Shown here piece after piece: positions 49,217-58,379 of a stretch of 64,000 bases of DNA; position 1 is the stretch's first letter; every line of letters starts with the position of its first letter. The position numbers and the translations under genes were made by a program. This stretch comes from Hymenobacter taeanensis (GTDB taxonomy: Bacteria; Bacteroidota; Bacteroidia; Cytophagales; Hymenobacteraceae), in the NCBI RefSeq assembly GCF_013137895.1, contig NZ_CP053538.1, positions 2,759,001 through 2,823,000 of the forward strand, read 5' to 3'. The notes under the pieces were generated by a model. That model saw only the letters and a list, made by a program, of their open reading frames with translations, had not been told where the DNA came from and searched no databases.

Positions 49217-50545
49217 CTACATTCGCTTTACTACCAGCACGCGCTCCGTTTCTTCGGTCACTTTGAACCGCTCGTCGGGGCGGAAGCCAATAACCCAGGC
49301 AATTTTGCCGTCGGCGGAGCAGAGCACCTGCACGTTGTCTTTAAGATTGAGCGGTACTTTCTGGTCGATGAGGAAATCGGAGAGCTTCTTCTTGCCCTTC
49401 ATACCGATGGGCATAAACCAGTCGCCTTCCTGCCAGGCCCGCACAATGAGGGGGAACTTCAGCGCGTCCGCATCAAGGGCGGCTACGGCTTTACCGCGCG
49501 GGATGTCGAAGCCCTCTGCCACCTCGTGTAGCTCCGTGCGCAGGTGCAGGCCATCAATCTTGAGGGCTTCCTGGCCTAGCGCCAGCTGATGCGTGCCAAA
49601 CTTCGTGAGGTTTTTGCGGGTGATGACCAGCTGCTCCCGGTCTTTCACCAGCCGGTGCGTCGGCGACTCAAAGCGGCGGCCCGGCTCAGCCCCGAAGCTT
49701 TGCACAATGTCTTTGGTCACGATGTAGGAGAAACCGAAGGGGCGCAGTAGCTCGTGCAGCACCAGCGTGGTAGCGGCCGTTTTCTGCAGCATCCGGATAT
49801 CCAGGTAGGTGGCATCGGCTTCTTCGCGCTGGGCCTCGGCGGCGGTATCTTCTACGTAGCGGCGCACAATTTCCTCGGCCCCGCCCACGCGCTCGGCAGT
49901 AATCTGCAGGGTCTGGTCGAGGTTGGGGTTGATGTCGCGCAGGACCGGCAGCACCTCCAGGCGCAGGCGGTTGCGCTGGTACACGGGGCTGTCGTTACTG
50001 GCGTCTTCGCGCCACATCAGGTGGTGCTCCACCAAGTAGTCGTAGAGCTCCATTTTACCGATGGGCAGCAAGGGGCGCACGAGGTAGCCGTTCTTGGGCC
50101 GGATGCCATGCAGGCCCGCTAGGCCAGTACCGTGCGTGAGGTTAAGCAGCATGGTCTCGGCGGCGTCGCGCTGGTGGTGGGCGGTGGCTATGTAGGCCAG
50201 TCCCTGGGTCTGGCGCAGGCGCTCAAACCATTCGTAGCGCAGGGCGCGGGCGGCCATCTGCGTCGAGATGCCTTCCTGCTCGGCAAACTGCTTGGTCTGG
50301 AAGAACTCAGCGAAGTAGGGCACGTCGTACTTCTTGGCCAGCTTGCGCACAAACTGCTCATCGGCGTCGGCCTCTTCGCCGCGCAGCCCGAAGTGGCAGT
50401 GCGCCATGGCAAACGACTGGCCCAGCCGGTGCAGCACATCGGCCAGCACCACTGAGTCCATGCCCCCGCTCACAGCTACCAGCAAGGTATCAGTAGGGGA
50501 GAAGAGGTCTTGTTCTTGTATGAAGTGTTGAATGCGGTCGAGCAT
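49217..50545 (-). CDS. tilS: tRNA(Ile)-lysidine synthase
   Basis: Modifies C34 of the CAU-anticodon isoleucine tRNA to lysidine with ATP and lysine. 442 residues from the ATG at 50545; the frame runs upstream into a repeat element, which is not coding. The PP-loop SGGMDS is at 26-31, followed by AHCHFGLRGEEADADEQF, TAHHQRDAAETMLLN and GLHGIRPKNG. The C-terminal lysidine domain has WQEGDWFMPIGMKG and KKLSDFLIDQKVP. The gene is essential in most bacteria. Confidence 0.96.
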   Translation of the reverse strand: MLDRIQHFIQEQDLFSPTDTLLVAVSGGMDSVVLADVLHRLGQSFAMAHCHFGLRGEEADADEQFVRKLAKKYDVPYFAEFFQTKQFAEQEGISTQMAARALRYEWFERLRQTQGLAYIATAHHQRDAAETMLLNLTHGTGLAGLHGIRPKNGYLVRPLLPIGKMELYDYLVEHHLMWREDASNDSPVYQRNRLRLEVLPVLRDINPNLDQTLQITAERVGGAEEIVRRYVEDTAAEAQREEADATYLDIRMLQKTAATTLVLHELLRPFGFSYIVTKDIVQSFGAEPGRRFESPTHRLVKDREQLVITRKNLTKFGTHQLALGQEALKIDGLHLRTELHEVAEGFDIPRGKAVAALDADALKFPLIVRAWQEGDWFMPIGMKGKKKLSDFLIDQKVPLNLKDNVQVLCSADGKIAWVIGFRPDERFKVTEETERVLVVKRM

Positions 50546-50572
50546 GGAAGGTATTTTCAAGCGAACGAAGGA

Positions 50573-50678
50573 CGTCATGCTGAGCGCAGCCGAAGCATCG
50601 CTACCTGTGGCTAACTCTACTGGCCTAGGCCTATTGCAATGAAGCGGTAGCGATGCTTCGGCTCCGCTCAGCATGACG
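50573..50678. repeat. intergenic inverted repeat, family A
   Basis: 33-base arms (50573-50605 and 50646-50678) with one mismatch, carrying GCCGAAGCATCGCTACC in place of the usual CATCTCTACC. The loop contains TGGCCTAGGCC. It lies between divergent tilS and the lptA-like gene. Confidence 0.9.
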
Positions 50679-50753
50679 GGCGGATTACTGCCATGATAAC
50701 TGGCCTAGATCCGTACTATTTCACAAAGAAAACCGTTACCGACGGGCCTTCTG

Positions 50754-50761
50754 TACCTTTG
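50754..50761 (+). promoter_or_regulatory. -7 promoter box of the lptA-like gene
   Basis: TACCTTTG, 7 bases before the ATG at 50769. The -33 part is not clear. The message would have almost no 5' leader. Confidence 0.55.
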
Positions 50762-50768
50762 CCCCGAA

Positions 50769-52442
50769 ATGTCATTCCCGAAGTCACTTTTTTTGTTGTT
50801 TTTCGCGCTGTTGCCGTTTCTGGCAGCGGCCCAGCAGCGCCCCGGTTCGCGGCCCGCGCCGGTTCCGAAGGGGCAGCCTATTGAACTGATTGGAGCCAAC
50901 CAGTTGCAAGGCGGCAGCTTTAATGGGGTTCAGATTCGCAAACTGCTCGGCAACGTGAGCCTGAAGCAGGGCACTACGCTGCTTTACTGCGACTCAGCCT
51001 ATCAGTACACGGAACGCAATGCTCTGGAGGCGTTCAGTAATGTGCGCATCATTCAAAACGACACCATTACTATTACCGGCGACCGGGGCTTTTATGATGG
51101 CGACACCCGCAAGGCCCGCATGACCGGCAACGTGACGCTGCGCGACCCGCGCATGACGCTCACGACTCAGCTCCTCGACTACGACCTTAACCGTAACCTG
51201 GCCTACTACAGTACCGGCGGCCACCTTCAAGACCCCGAGAACACCCTGGATAGTCAGTTCGGCTACTACAACACGGCCTCCAAGATATTCAGCTTCAAGC
51301 GCGACGTGAAGCTGATTACCAAGGAGAATACCATTGACACCGATACGCTGCAGTACAACACTATTACCAAGGTGGCCTACTTCTTCGGCCCCACGCGCAT
51401 CAAGGGCCCCCAGGGTAACCTCTATGCTGAGAACGGTAACTACAACACCGTAACCAAGGTCTCAAACTTCGCTCGCAACGCTAAAATAGAAACGCCCAAC
51501 TACCTGCTGGGTGGCGACAAGCTGTTCTACGACGAAGCCCGGCAGTATGGCGTGGCCACCGGCAACGTCTCAATGACCGCCAAAAAGGATAACATCGTCA
51601 TTCGCGGCGATGTGGGCCGTTACTGGCGGGGGCAGGGGAGGGCCAAGATCTATGGCGCTCCGGTAATGCGCAACATCAACGACAAGGATACGCTATACCT
51701 GGCCGCCGATACGCTGGTGAGTTTAGAAGGAAAGCCCCCCCTGAACAAGGCCGGGGTAATCTATGCCTACCGGAAAGTCCGCATCTTCCGCTCCGACTTG
51801 CAGGGCCGCTGTGACTCGCTGACCTACGACCGGCAGGATTCCATCATCTATCTGAGCCACGACCCGGTGCTCTGGAATAATAACAACCAGCTCACCGCCG
51901 ACAGCATGGAGATTCAGCAGCGGAAAGGCAAGATTGACCAGATGCGCCTATATGGGCACGCCTTCACCATTGGCCAGGATACCTTGCTAAACTTCAACCA
52001 GGTGAAGGGCCGCAATATGGTAGCCTACTTCGGAGAGAAGGCCATAAAAAAAATTGACGTGCTTGGCAACGCCGAGAGCCTCTATTATGCTCTTGATGGT
52101 GACACGGCCATATCGGGCGTCAACCGGGCCCTTTCCGCAACCATGGCCATGCGCTTCGCCGACAGCAAGCTGCAGACCATTACCTTTCTCACCAACCCCG
52201 ATGCCAGCTTTATTCCTCCGAATGAGTTGAAAGCTGAGGATAGCAAGCTGACTGGCTTTCGGTGGCGACCTACGGAACGCCCCACCCGTCGGCAAACGTT
52301 AGGAAAACACTTTGCCGCCTCGCCCAAGAAAAAGGCGCCAACCAAGAAAGCTCCAGCTAAGAAAAAAACACCTGCTGCTCCGCCTAAAAAACAGCCTAAA
52401 ACTACCGCTCCCGCCCCCAAAGCGGTTACGCTTAAAAAGTAG
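50769..52442 (+). CDS. LptA/OstA-like protein with basic C-terminal tail
   Basis: A 557-residue exported protein. Signal peptide about 1-21, then repeated OstA-type beta-jellyroll units through residue about 490: GVQIRKLLGNVSLKQGTTLLYCDSA, FYDGDTRKARMTGNVTLRDP, LFYDEARQYGVATGNVSM. Such domains form the periplasmic lipopolysaccharide bridge in Lpt transport. The last 50 residues (about 508-557) are almost only Lys, Pro, Ala and Thr, a long basic tail unusual in LptA. It is the first gene of a block leading into bamD. Confidence 0.88.
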   Translation: MSFPKSLFLLFFALLPFLAAAQQRPGSRPAPVPKGQPIELIGANQLQGGSFNGVQIRKLLGNVSLKQGTTLLYCDSAYQYTERNALEAFSNVRIIQNDTITITGDRGFYDGDTRKARMTGNVTLRDPRMTLTTQLLDYDLNRNLAYYSTGGHLQDPENTLDSQFGYYNTASKIFSFKRDVKLITKENTIDTDTLQYNTITKVAYFFGPTRIKGPQGNLYAENGNYNTVTKVSNFARNAKIETPNYLLGGDKLFYDEARQYGVATGNVSMTAKKDNIVIRGDVGRYWRGQGRAKIYGAPVMRNINDKDTLYLAADTLVSLEGKPPLNKAGVIYAYRKVRIFRSDLQGRCDSLTYDRQDSIIYLSHDPVLWNNNNQLTADSMEIQQRKGKIDQMRLYGHAFTIGQDTLLNFNQVKGRNMVAYFGEKAIKKIDVLGNAESLYYALDGDTAISGVNRALSATMAMRFADSKLQTITFLTNPDASFIPPNELKAEDSKLTGFRWRPTERPTRRQTLGKHFAASPKKKAPTKKAPAKKKTPAAPPKKQPKTTAPAPKAVTLKK

Positions 52443-52519
52443 ATGAACAAATAGCGGTTGTATCTGGGGCTAGCTTTAGTGGCCCGCTCCCGGCTATCTG
52501 TGAATTAAGACCATTTCGT

Positions 52520-52527
52520 TACCTTTG
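52520..52527 (+). promoter_or_regulatory. promoter of bamD
   Basis: TACCTTTG, 8 bases before the bamD ATG, with TCTG 19 bases upstream as a near match to the -33 TTTG. It is the best complete Bacteroidota-type promoter I see in the window. Confidence 0.65.
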
Positions 52528-52535
52528 CGCCCCTT

Positions 52536-53363
52536 ATGCTCTCTTTTCGCCCTACCTTCTTTGTTCTGTTATTGAGCACGTTGCTGCTCGGCTCCTGCAC
52601 GGGCTACCAAAAGCTGCTCAAGAGCGGCGACGTGAACAAGAAGTATGAAGCCGCCATTCAGTATTACGATAAAGGCGACTACTTCAAGGCGGGCACCTTG
52701 CTCGAAGAGCTAATTCCGCTGTTGAAGGGCCGCCCTGAGGCCGAGAAAGCGCAATTTTACTTCGCCAATACCAACTTCAAGCAGCGCAACTATACGCTGG
52801 CCGCTTACTACTTCAAAACATTCTACGAGACGTACCCGAACTCGCCCCTCACCGAGGAGGCCATGTTTCTGCACGCTAAGTCGTTGTTTCGCGACTCTCC
52901 GGAGTTTCAGCTAGACCAGACCAACACCTTTACGGCGCTGGAAGGCATTCAGGAATTCCTGAACCGCTACCCCGAGAGCCAGTTCCGCCAGGAAACGGAA
53001 AGCATGTCGCAGGAGCTGCAGAAAAAGCTGGAAAGCAAAGCATTCCTCAGCGCCCGCCTCTACTACGATTTGCGCTACTACCAGTCGGCCGTAACGGCCT
53101 TCACGGGCTTTCAGCAGCAGTTTCCTGCCTCGGCCCTGAATGAGCAGGCTGCGTTTCTCAAGCTTAGTGCACAGTTTGATCTGGCTACGGAGAGCGTACC
53201 AGAAAAGCAGCGTGAGCGGTACCTGGAGGCTATTGCCTTCTACCAGAGCTTCATTGATACCTATCCGCAAAGCAAAAACCTCAAAGACGCTGAGCGGATG
53301 TACGATACGGCCCGCGCCGAAGTAGACAAGCTGAAGACTGCTGAAACTACCGCGGCCAAGTAA
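52536..53363 (+). CDS. bamD: outer membrane assembly lipoprotein BamD
   Basis: A 275-residue lipoprotein of the BAM complex, which inserts barrel proteins such as the TonB receptors in this window. The lipobox LGSC is near residue 21, followed by five TPR-like helix pairs (AIQYYDKGDYFKAGTLLEEL, AQFYFANTNFKQRNYTLAAYYFKTF, IAFYQSFIDTYPQSKNLKDAE). It is followed by rpoZ, the usual order in Bacteroidota. Confidence 0.94.
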   Translation: MLSFRPTFFVLLLSTLLLGSCTGYQKLLKSGDVNKKYEAAIQYYDKGDYFKAGTLLEELIPLLKGRPEAEKAQFYFANTNFKQRNYTLAAYYFKTFYETYPNSPLTEEAMFLHAKSLFRDSPEFQLDQTNTFTALEGIQEFLNRYPESQFRQETESMSQELQKKLESKAFLSARLYYDLRYYQSAVTAFTGFQQQFPASALNEQAAFLKLSAQFDLATESVPEKQRERYLEAIAFYQSFIDTYPQSKNLKDAERMYDTARAEVDKLKTAETTAAK

Positions 53364-53478
53364 ATGCGCTGCCCTTAGCGAATTGATAGATAGCCTCTGC
53401 TAACCCGTCAGCTCACCAAAAAATCAGCACATTAGCATTCCTACATCAACAATCAGCACATCAGAAGATCAAAGTCAT

Positions 53479-53829
53479 ATGAAAACTCCTAACAACGTTT
53501 CTGCTTCCATCGTGACCCGCAACATGTCGGAACTCGCCAACGATACCGGCAACGTATACGAGAGCATCGCCATCATCTCGAAGCGCGCCAACCAACTGGC
53601 CGTAAAGCTGAAAGAAGAGCTGAATGGCAAGCTGGCTGAGTTTGCCACTACCGTTGACAACTTGGAAGAAGTATTCGAGAACCGCGAGCAAATCGAGATT
53701 TCGAAGCACTACGAGCGCCTGCCTAAGCCTACTAACCTGGCTATTGAGGAGTTCCTGGAGGGCAAAGTGATGTACCGCACCGAAGAGGAAGTGCCACAGT
53801 TGCCAGAGGCTGCTCGTCGGGCTGAGTAA
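53479..53829 (+). CDS. rpoZ: RNA polymerase omega subunit
   Basis: A 116-residue RpoZ/RPB6-type protein that supports beta-prime folding in RNA polymerase. It has NVYESIAIISKRANQLAVKLKEELN (the omega core helix) and a C-terminal KPTNLAIEEFLEGKVMYR. The position between bamD and coaC agrees with the assignment. Confidence 0.92.
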   Translation: MKTPNNVSASIVTRNMSELANDTGNVYESIAIISKRANQLAVKLKEELNGKLAEFATTVDNLEEVFENREQIEISKHYERLPKPTNLAIEEFLEGKVMYRTEEEVPQLPEAARRAE

Positions 53830-53855
53830 TCTGCACGGTTTCTAGACAAGCACAT

Positions 53856-54434
53856 ATGTCGTCGCTGCACGGGCGTAAGATTTTGCTGGGCGTTTGCGGA
53901 AGCATTGCGGCCTACAAATCGGCGTTGCTGGTGCGGCTCCTGGTGAAGGCCGGGGCAGAGGTACAGGTACTCCTGACACCCTCGGCCCCGGCCTTTGTCA
54001 CGCCCTTAACACTGGGTACGCTCTCCAAAAACCCTGTTTTGCAGGGTTTTCTGAAGGATGAACGGGCGGGGGAGTGGCACAACCATGTGCACCTGGGCCT
54101 CTGGGCCGATGCCCTGGTAATTGCGCCCGCCTCGGCTAATACGCTAGGCCACCTGGCCAACGGCCTCTGCGATACGCTGCTCGATGCGGTGTATCTATCG
54201 GCCCGCTGCCCGGTGTTTCTGGCTCCCGCCATGGACCTTGACATGTACCAGCACCCCGCCACCCAGGCTAACCTGGCCCGCCTGCGCCAGTACGGCAATA
54301 CCGTCTGGGATTCACCTTCGGGGGAGTTGGCCAGTGGCCTGGCGGGCCCTGGCCGCATGCTGGAACCGGAGGAGATACAGGCAGCACTGGAGCAGTTTTT
54401 TAATGCGGCACCTGGCCTGTCAGCAACATATTAA
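53856..54434 (+). CDS. coaC: phosphopantothenoylcysteine decarboxylase (CoaC part)
   Basis: FMN-dependent decarboxylation of 4'-phosphopantothenoylcysteine in coenzyme A synthesis. A 192-residue flavoprotein: LGVCGSIAAYKSALLVRLL, HNHVHLGLWADALVIAPASANT (active-site His and PASANT), and APAMDLDMY. The last residues (LEPEEIQAALEQFF) correspond to the helix that precedes the ligase part in fused CoaBC. The ligase, coaB, is a separate gene 527 bases downstream, beyond an unrelated lipoprotein gene. Both halves look intact. Confidence 0.92.
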   Translation: MSSLHGRKILLGVCGSIAAYKSALLVRLLVKAGAEVQVLLTPSAPAFVTPLTLGTLSKNPVLQGFLKDERAGEWHNHVHLGLWADALVIAPASANTLGHLANGLCDTLLDAVYLSARCPVFLAPAMDLDMYQHPATQANLARLRQYGNTVWDSPSGELASGLAGPGRMLEPEEIQAALEQFFNAAPGLSATY

Positions 54435-54440
54435 GCAAGA

Positions 54441-54884
54441 ATGTGGCGAATTATACGCGCAGAATGCTGGTTGCTAATCAGCATCATGATGTTGGTGAGT
54501 TGTGAAACGCAGACAAATGGGCAGGACAGAAGTGCTACTATAACCAAACTGGAGGCCTTTCGGAAAAAGAAAAAGTTCGTCGATGACACGCACCCGCGCT
54601 TATCCCATGCGACCCTGCGGCCGGCGCTAAACCGTAAGCTTAACCGGGTAGCCAATGATTTTGAGCGCCTCGTGCAGCAGCCAACTGTTACGCCTCAAGA
54701 GTACCAGGCAGCCATAGCTACTGGCCTACGCCAGTTTGATGACCTTTATTTAGATCTAGATACAGAAGACCGAGAGTGGATCTGTTTGTATTTCGAGGAA
54801 CTGATGGATATTGTTGGTTTGGAGAGCTCAGGTGGGCACTTGAACAAGTTTATGTACGGCCTTAATCTGCCGGATAGACCGTAG
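54441..54884 (+). CDS. small lipoprotein inserted between coaC and coaB
   Basis: A 147-residue protein: hydrophobic start, lipobox MLVSC at about residue 21, then a charged helical domain (ITKLEAFRKKKKFVDD, LNRKLNRVANDFERLV, TGLRQFDDLYLDLDTEDRE). Codon structure is good. It starts 6 bases after coaC and ends 77 bases before the coaB ATG. It splits an operon that is normally continuous. I do not recognise the function; some small Bacteroidota helical lipoproteins look similar. Confidence 0.75.
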   Translation: MWRIIRAECWLLISIMMLVSCETQTNGQDRSATITKLEAFRKKKKFVDDTHPRLSHATLRPALNRKLNRVANDFERLVQQPTVTPQEYQAAIATGLRQFDDLYLDLDTEDREWICLYFEELMDIVGLESSGGHLNKFMYGLNLPDRP

Positions 54885-54961
54885 AAATCCGAGGCAAGAG
54901 AACAGACTGTATGACGGATGCAGAGTCGCACCGTAACTCCTCTTATTCCATAATCACCACC

Positions 54962-55612
54962 ATGCACGTCCTCATCACTGCCGGCCCCACCTATGAACCC
55001 CTTGACCCCGTTCGGTTCATCGGCAACCATAGCACCGGCAAAATGGGCTACGCGCTGGCCGAAGCCTTTGCCGCCGAAGGAGCGGAAGTAACACTGGTGA
55101 GCGGGCCCACCAGTTTGCCTGATCCTGCTGATGCGCGTATTACCACCCAGCGCGTGCAAACCGCCGACGAAATGTACGCCGCTGCCGCTGCCGTAGCGCC
55201 TGCGGCAGATATTTGGGTATTTGCTGCGGCCGTGGCCGACTATAAGCCGCGGCAGATGGCTGAAAACAAGATTAAGAAGGACGGCGACACGCTCACATTG
55301 GAGCTGGTGAAGAACGTGGATATTGCCGGTACGCTAGGCCACACCAAACGCCCTGAACAATATTCCGTGGGTTTTGCGTTGGAGACGAATAACGAGCAGG
55401 CCTACGCCCTCGACAAGCTCCGGCGCAAGAACTTCGACTTGGTAGTGCTGAACTCCCTGCGCGACGCCGGAGCGGGTTTCCGCCATGATACCAACAAGGT
55501 GACGCTGCTGGAAGCCGGAGGGCAAATGACTATCTTTGAGTTAAAGCCCAAAGTTGCCGTGGCCCGCGACATTGTTGAGACTGTTCTTGCCCGCTACTCC
55601 CATCATGCGTAA
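54962..55612 (+). CDS. coaB: phosphopantothenate-cysteine ligase (CoaB part)
   Basis: Joins cysteine to 4'-phosphopantothenate with CTP, the step before CoaC. 216 residues starting at the ATG at 54962, which gives MHVLITAGPTYEPLDPVRF; the longer frame from 54911 adds a polar leader. GNHSTGKMGYALAEA, FAAAVADYKPRQMAENKIKK and the C-terminal FELKPKVAVARDIVE are typical. It ends overlapping the next gene start by 8 bases. Confidence 0.93.
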   Translation: MHVLITAGPTYEPLDPVRFIGNHSTGKMGYALAEAFAAEGAEVTLVSGPTSLPDPADARITTQRVQTADEMYAAAAAVAPAADIWVFAAAVADYKPRQMAENKIKKDGDTLTLELVKNVDIAGTLGHTKRPEQYSVGFALETNNEQAYALDKLRRKNFDLVVLNSLRDAGAGFRHDTNKVTLLEAGGQMTIFELKPKVAVARDIVETVLARYSHHA

Positions 55613-56525
55613 ATTCTCTCTGCTGCTCCTTTTGCTACCGTTGCTGCTGGCTGCGCCGGCCCACGCCCAGGAACTCCTGGCCGAGGTGCGCGTTACGACG
55701 GAAAATGTGACCATTGCCGACCGCCAACTGGTGCAGCAGATGCAGAACGACATGCAGACGTTTCTGAACACGCGCTCCTTTACCCGGCAGACCTACCGCC
55801 CCCAGGAAAAAATCCGGTGTCGCTTCTTCGTGGGCATTACCGAGATTCCGCAGAACGGTACTTACCGCGCTACGGTGCGGGTGCTGAGCACGCGCCCGGT
55901 GTATGGTACCGGCTATGAAACCAATCTGCTGAGCTTCGCTGATAAAGGCTGGGTGTTTAACTATACGCCGCAGAACCCGATAGACTATTCCGAAAATACG
56001 TTTGTGGGTAATCTGTCGTCGCTGCTAACGTTTTATGCCTTTACCATTATTGGCATGGACCAAGACAGCTTTTCGCCCCTGGGGGGCTCTGCCTACTACG
56101 ACCGGGCCCGCACCATACTCACGAATGCCGCTTCGCAGAACTCGACGAATGAACAGGATGCTGGCTGGAAGGATACTGAGTCGGGCAACCGGTACTGGCT
56201 GCTGAACAACCTGCAGGATCCGCAGCTGGAAGCCTTTCGGAGTGGTATGTACGCCTACTACCGGCAGGGTATGGACATCTTCATTACCAAGCCTGAAGAA
56301 GCCCGCGCCAACATTGCTACGGCCCTGCAGGGAGTGCAGCAGGCCGTGCAGCGTAGGCCCGGTACTTTGCTGGCCCGAGCCTTTTTCACCACGAAATCCG
56401 ACGAAATAGCCAACGTATTTCGCAGCAGCCCCGATCAGCAGCAGAAGGTACAGGTAGCCACCTTGCTGTCAGAGGTTGATCCTACCAACTCGGCTAAGTA
56501 CCAGGCTATTATGCAGCAGCGGTAG
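55605..56525 (+). CDS. DUF4835 (PorD-like) exported protein
   Basis: A 306-residue exported protein with a signal peptide of about 22 residues. Landmarks are TENVTIADRQLVQQMQ, FVGITEIPQNGTYRATV, RPVYGTGYETNLLSFADK and NTFVGNLSSLLTFYAFTIIGMD. This is the DUF4835 family, called PorD in some T9SS descriptions. The GH16 enzyme elsewhere in the window carries a T9SS tail, so the secretion system is present. The ATG overlaps the coaB end (ATGCGTAA). Confidence 0.85.
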   Translation: MRKFSLLLLLLPLLLAAPAHAQELLAEVRVTTENVTIADRQLVQQMQNDMQTFLNTRSFTRQTYRPQEKIRCRFFVGITEIPQNGTYRATVRVLSTRPVYGTGYETNLLSFADKGWVFNYTPQNPIDYSENTFVGNLSSLLTFYAFTIIGMDQDSFSPLGGSAYYDRARTILTNAASQNSTNEQDAGWKDTESGNRYWLLNNLQDPQLEAFRSGMYAYYRQGMDIFITKPEEARANIATALQGVQQAVQRRPGTLLARAFFTTKSDEIANVFRSSPDQQQKVQVATLLSEVDPTNSAKYQAIMQQR

Positions 56526-56677
56526 AGGTATAAAAAATTCATTTGCGAATTTAATTGGTAAATGGCTAAATGAGTTAGTAGCTTTGGGAAGCTACTACGC
56601 CTGCTTTATCTGGGCTGGTGTGGTAGCTTTTCTCTTTGTCAGCTACGGCCGCTTGCCCGGCCCTCATTTGGTTTGCT

Positions 56678-58351
56678 ATGCTGGTTGACCTTCGCATTCG
56701 CAATTATGCCCTGATTGAGCAGCTGGAGCTGCGACCCTCGGCTCTACTCAATATCATTACCGGCGAAACCGGCGCGGGTAAGTCCATAATGCTCGGCGCC
56801 ATTGGCCTGCTACTCGGCAACCGCGCCGACTCGCGCATGCTTTTTGACACGGAAAAGAAGTGCGTGATTGAGGGCCAGTTTGATATTTCCAGCTACCAGC
56901 TCCAGGATATCTTTGAGTCGGAAGACCTTGATTACGATACCCAGTGTATTCTGCGCCGTGAGATAAGCCCGGCCGGTAAGTCACGGGCCTTCGTGAATGA
57001 CACGCCCGTAACGCTGGAAACGCTGCGGAACATCGGGGCCAACCTGATGGACATCCACTCCCAGCACGACACCCTACTGCTCGGCGACGCAGTGTTTCAG
57101 CTAAACCTCCTGGACCTGTACGCTGGCCTGGTCCCCACCCGCGCGCAGTACAGCAACGCCTACCGCCAGTACCGTAAGCTGGAAGCCGATCTGAAAACCT
57201 TAGAAGACCAGGTAGCCCAGGCCAATAAGGAGCTCGATTACCACACGTTTCTGCTTAGTGAGCTGGAAGATGCGCGCCTCGACAACGAAAATCAGGAAGA
57301 AGTTGAGCAGGAGGTAAAGCAGCTGGAGCACGCCGAGGAAATCAAGTACAAGCTCACCCAGGCCATGCAAAGCCTAACGGAAAGCGAATACTGCGTAACC
57401 AGCGGCCTGAAAGAAACCGCCACGCTGCTAGGCCAGGTAGCTGCCTATTCCGACTCGTTCAAAGAACTGAAGCAGCGCCTGGATAGCTGCCTGATCGAGA
57501 TTCATGACATTTCGGATGAAATAGAAGCCGCCGAGCGTCGCACCGAAGGTGACCCCGCCCGCATTGATGAGCTGCAAGGCCGCCTTAATGTGCTCTACAG
57601 CCTGCAGCGCAAACACCAGGTGCGCGATGTAGTGGCGCTGCTGGCCGTACGCTCAGATCTGCGCGACAAAGTAGGCTCCGTGCTGAACCTGGACAAGCAG
57701 ATTTCCCGTCTCCGCCGCGACGCTGAAGCTGCATTGGCTACCGTAACCAAGCAGGCTGCCCGCTTGTCGGAGGCGCGCCGCAAGGTGTTCCCCAAGTTCG
57801 AGAAAGAGCTGGTAGGCCTATTGTCCGAGCTGGGCATGCCGCACTCGCGCATTGTGGTGCAGCACCAGGCCGGTGCCCCCGCCGCCAGCGGTATTGATAT
57901 CATCAGCATCCTGTTCACGGCCAATAAAGGTGCTCAGCCCCAAACGTTGAGCAAGTCAGCCTCGGGCGGGGAGTTCTCGCGCCTCATGCTATGCATAAAG
58001 TACATGCTGGCCGACAAAACAGCCCTGCCAACCATCGTGTTCGACGAAATTGATACTGGTATCAGCGGAGAAATTGCCGTGAAAGTAGGCCGTATGATGC
58101 AGCAAATGGCTAAGAAGCACCAGCTCATTGCCATCAGTCACCTGCCTCAGATGGCCGCCGCCGGCGACGCGCACTACTTCGTGTACAAGGAAGACCGCGC
58201 CGACCGTACCGTGAGCCGCATCCGGACTCTGGATCTGAATGAGCGCATCCAGGAAATTGCCCAGATGATTTCAGGCGCCAACCCCAGCCCAAATGCCTTC
58301 CAAAGTGCCCGCGAATTGCTGGCCATGCGCGGGGAAGAACTGGTGGGGTAG
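56678..58351 (+). CDS. recN: DNA repair protein RecN
   Basis: SMC-like ATPase in double-strand break repair, 557 residues from the ATG at 56678. Walker A GETGAGKS at about 29-36; a long central coiled coil (about 150-360); C-terminal signature SASGGEFSRLMLCIKY and Walker B PTIVFDEIDTGISGE. Length is normal. Confidence 0.97.
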   Translation: MLVDLRIRNYALIEQLELRPSALLNIITGETGAGKSIMLGAIGLLLGNRADSRMLFDTEKKCVIEGQFDISSYQLQDIFESEDLDYDTQCILRREISPAGKSRAFVNDTPVTLETLRNIGANLMDIHSQHDTLLLGDAVFQLNLLDLYAGLVPTRAQYSNAYRQYRKLEADLKTLEDQVAQANKELDYHTFLLSELEDARLDNENQEEVEQEVKQLEHAEEIKYKLTQAMQSLTESEYCVTSGLKETATLLGQVAAYSDSFKELKQRLDSCLIEIHDISDEIEAAERRTEGDPARIDELQGRLNVLYSLQRKHQVRDVVALLAVRSDLRDKVGSVLNLDKQISRLRRDAEAALATVTKQAARLSEARRKVFPKFEKELVGLLSELGMPHSRIVVQHQAGAPAASGIDIISILFTANKGAQPQTLSKSASGGEFSRLMLCIKYMLADKTALPTIVFDEIDTGISGEIAVKVGRMMQQMAKKHQLIAISHLPQMAAAGDAHYFVYKEDRADRTVSRIRTLDLNERIQEIAQMISGANPSPNAFQSARELLAMRGEELVG

Positions 58352-58379
58352 AAATACCGAGAACAAAAGAGAAACAGAA

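Noticed and set aside
53856..55612. Frameshift explanation for the coaC/coaB split
   Set aside because: The two halves are separated by over 500 bases with a distinct open frame, not by a single base slip, and each has its own start and complete domain.
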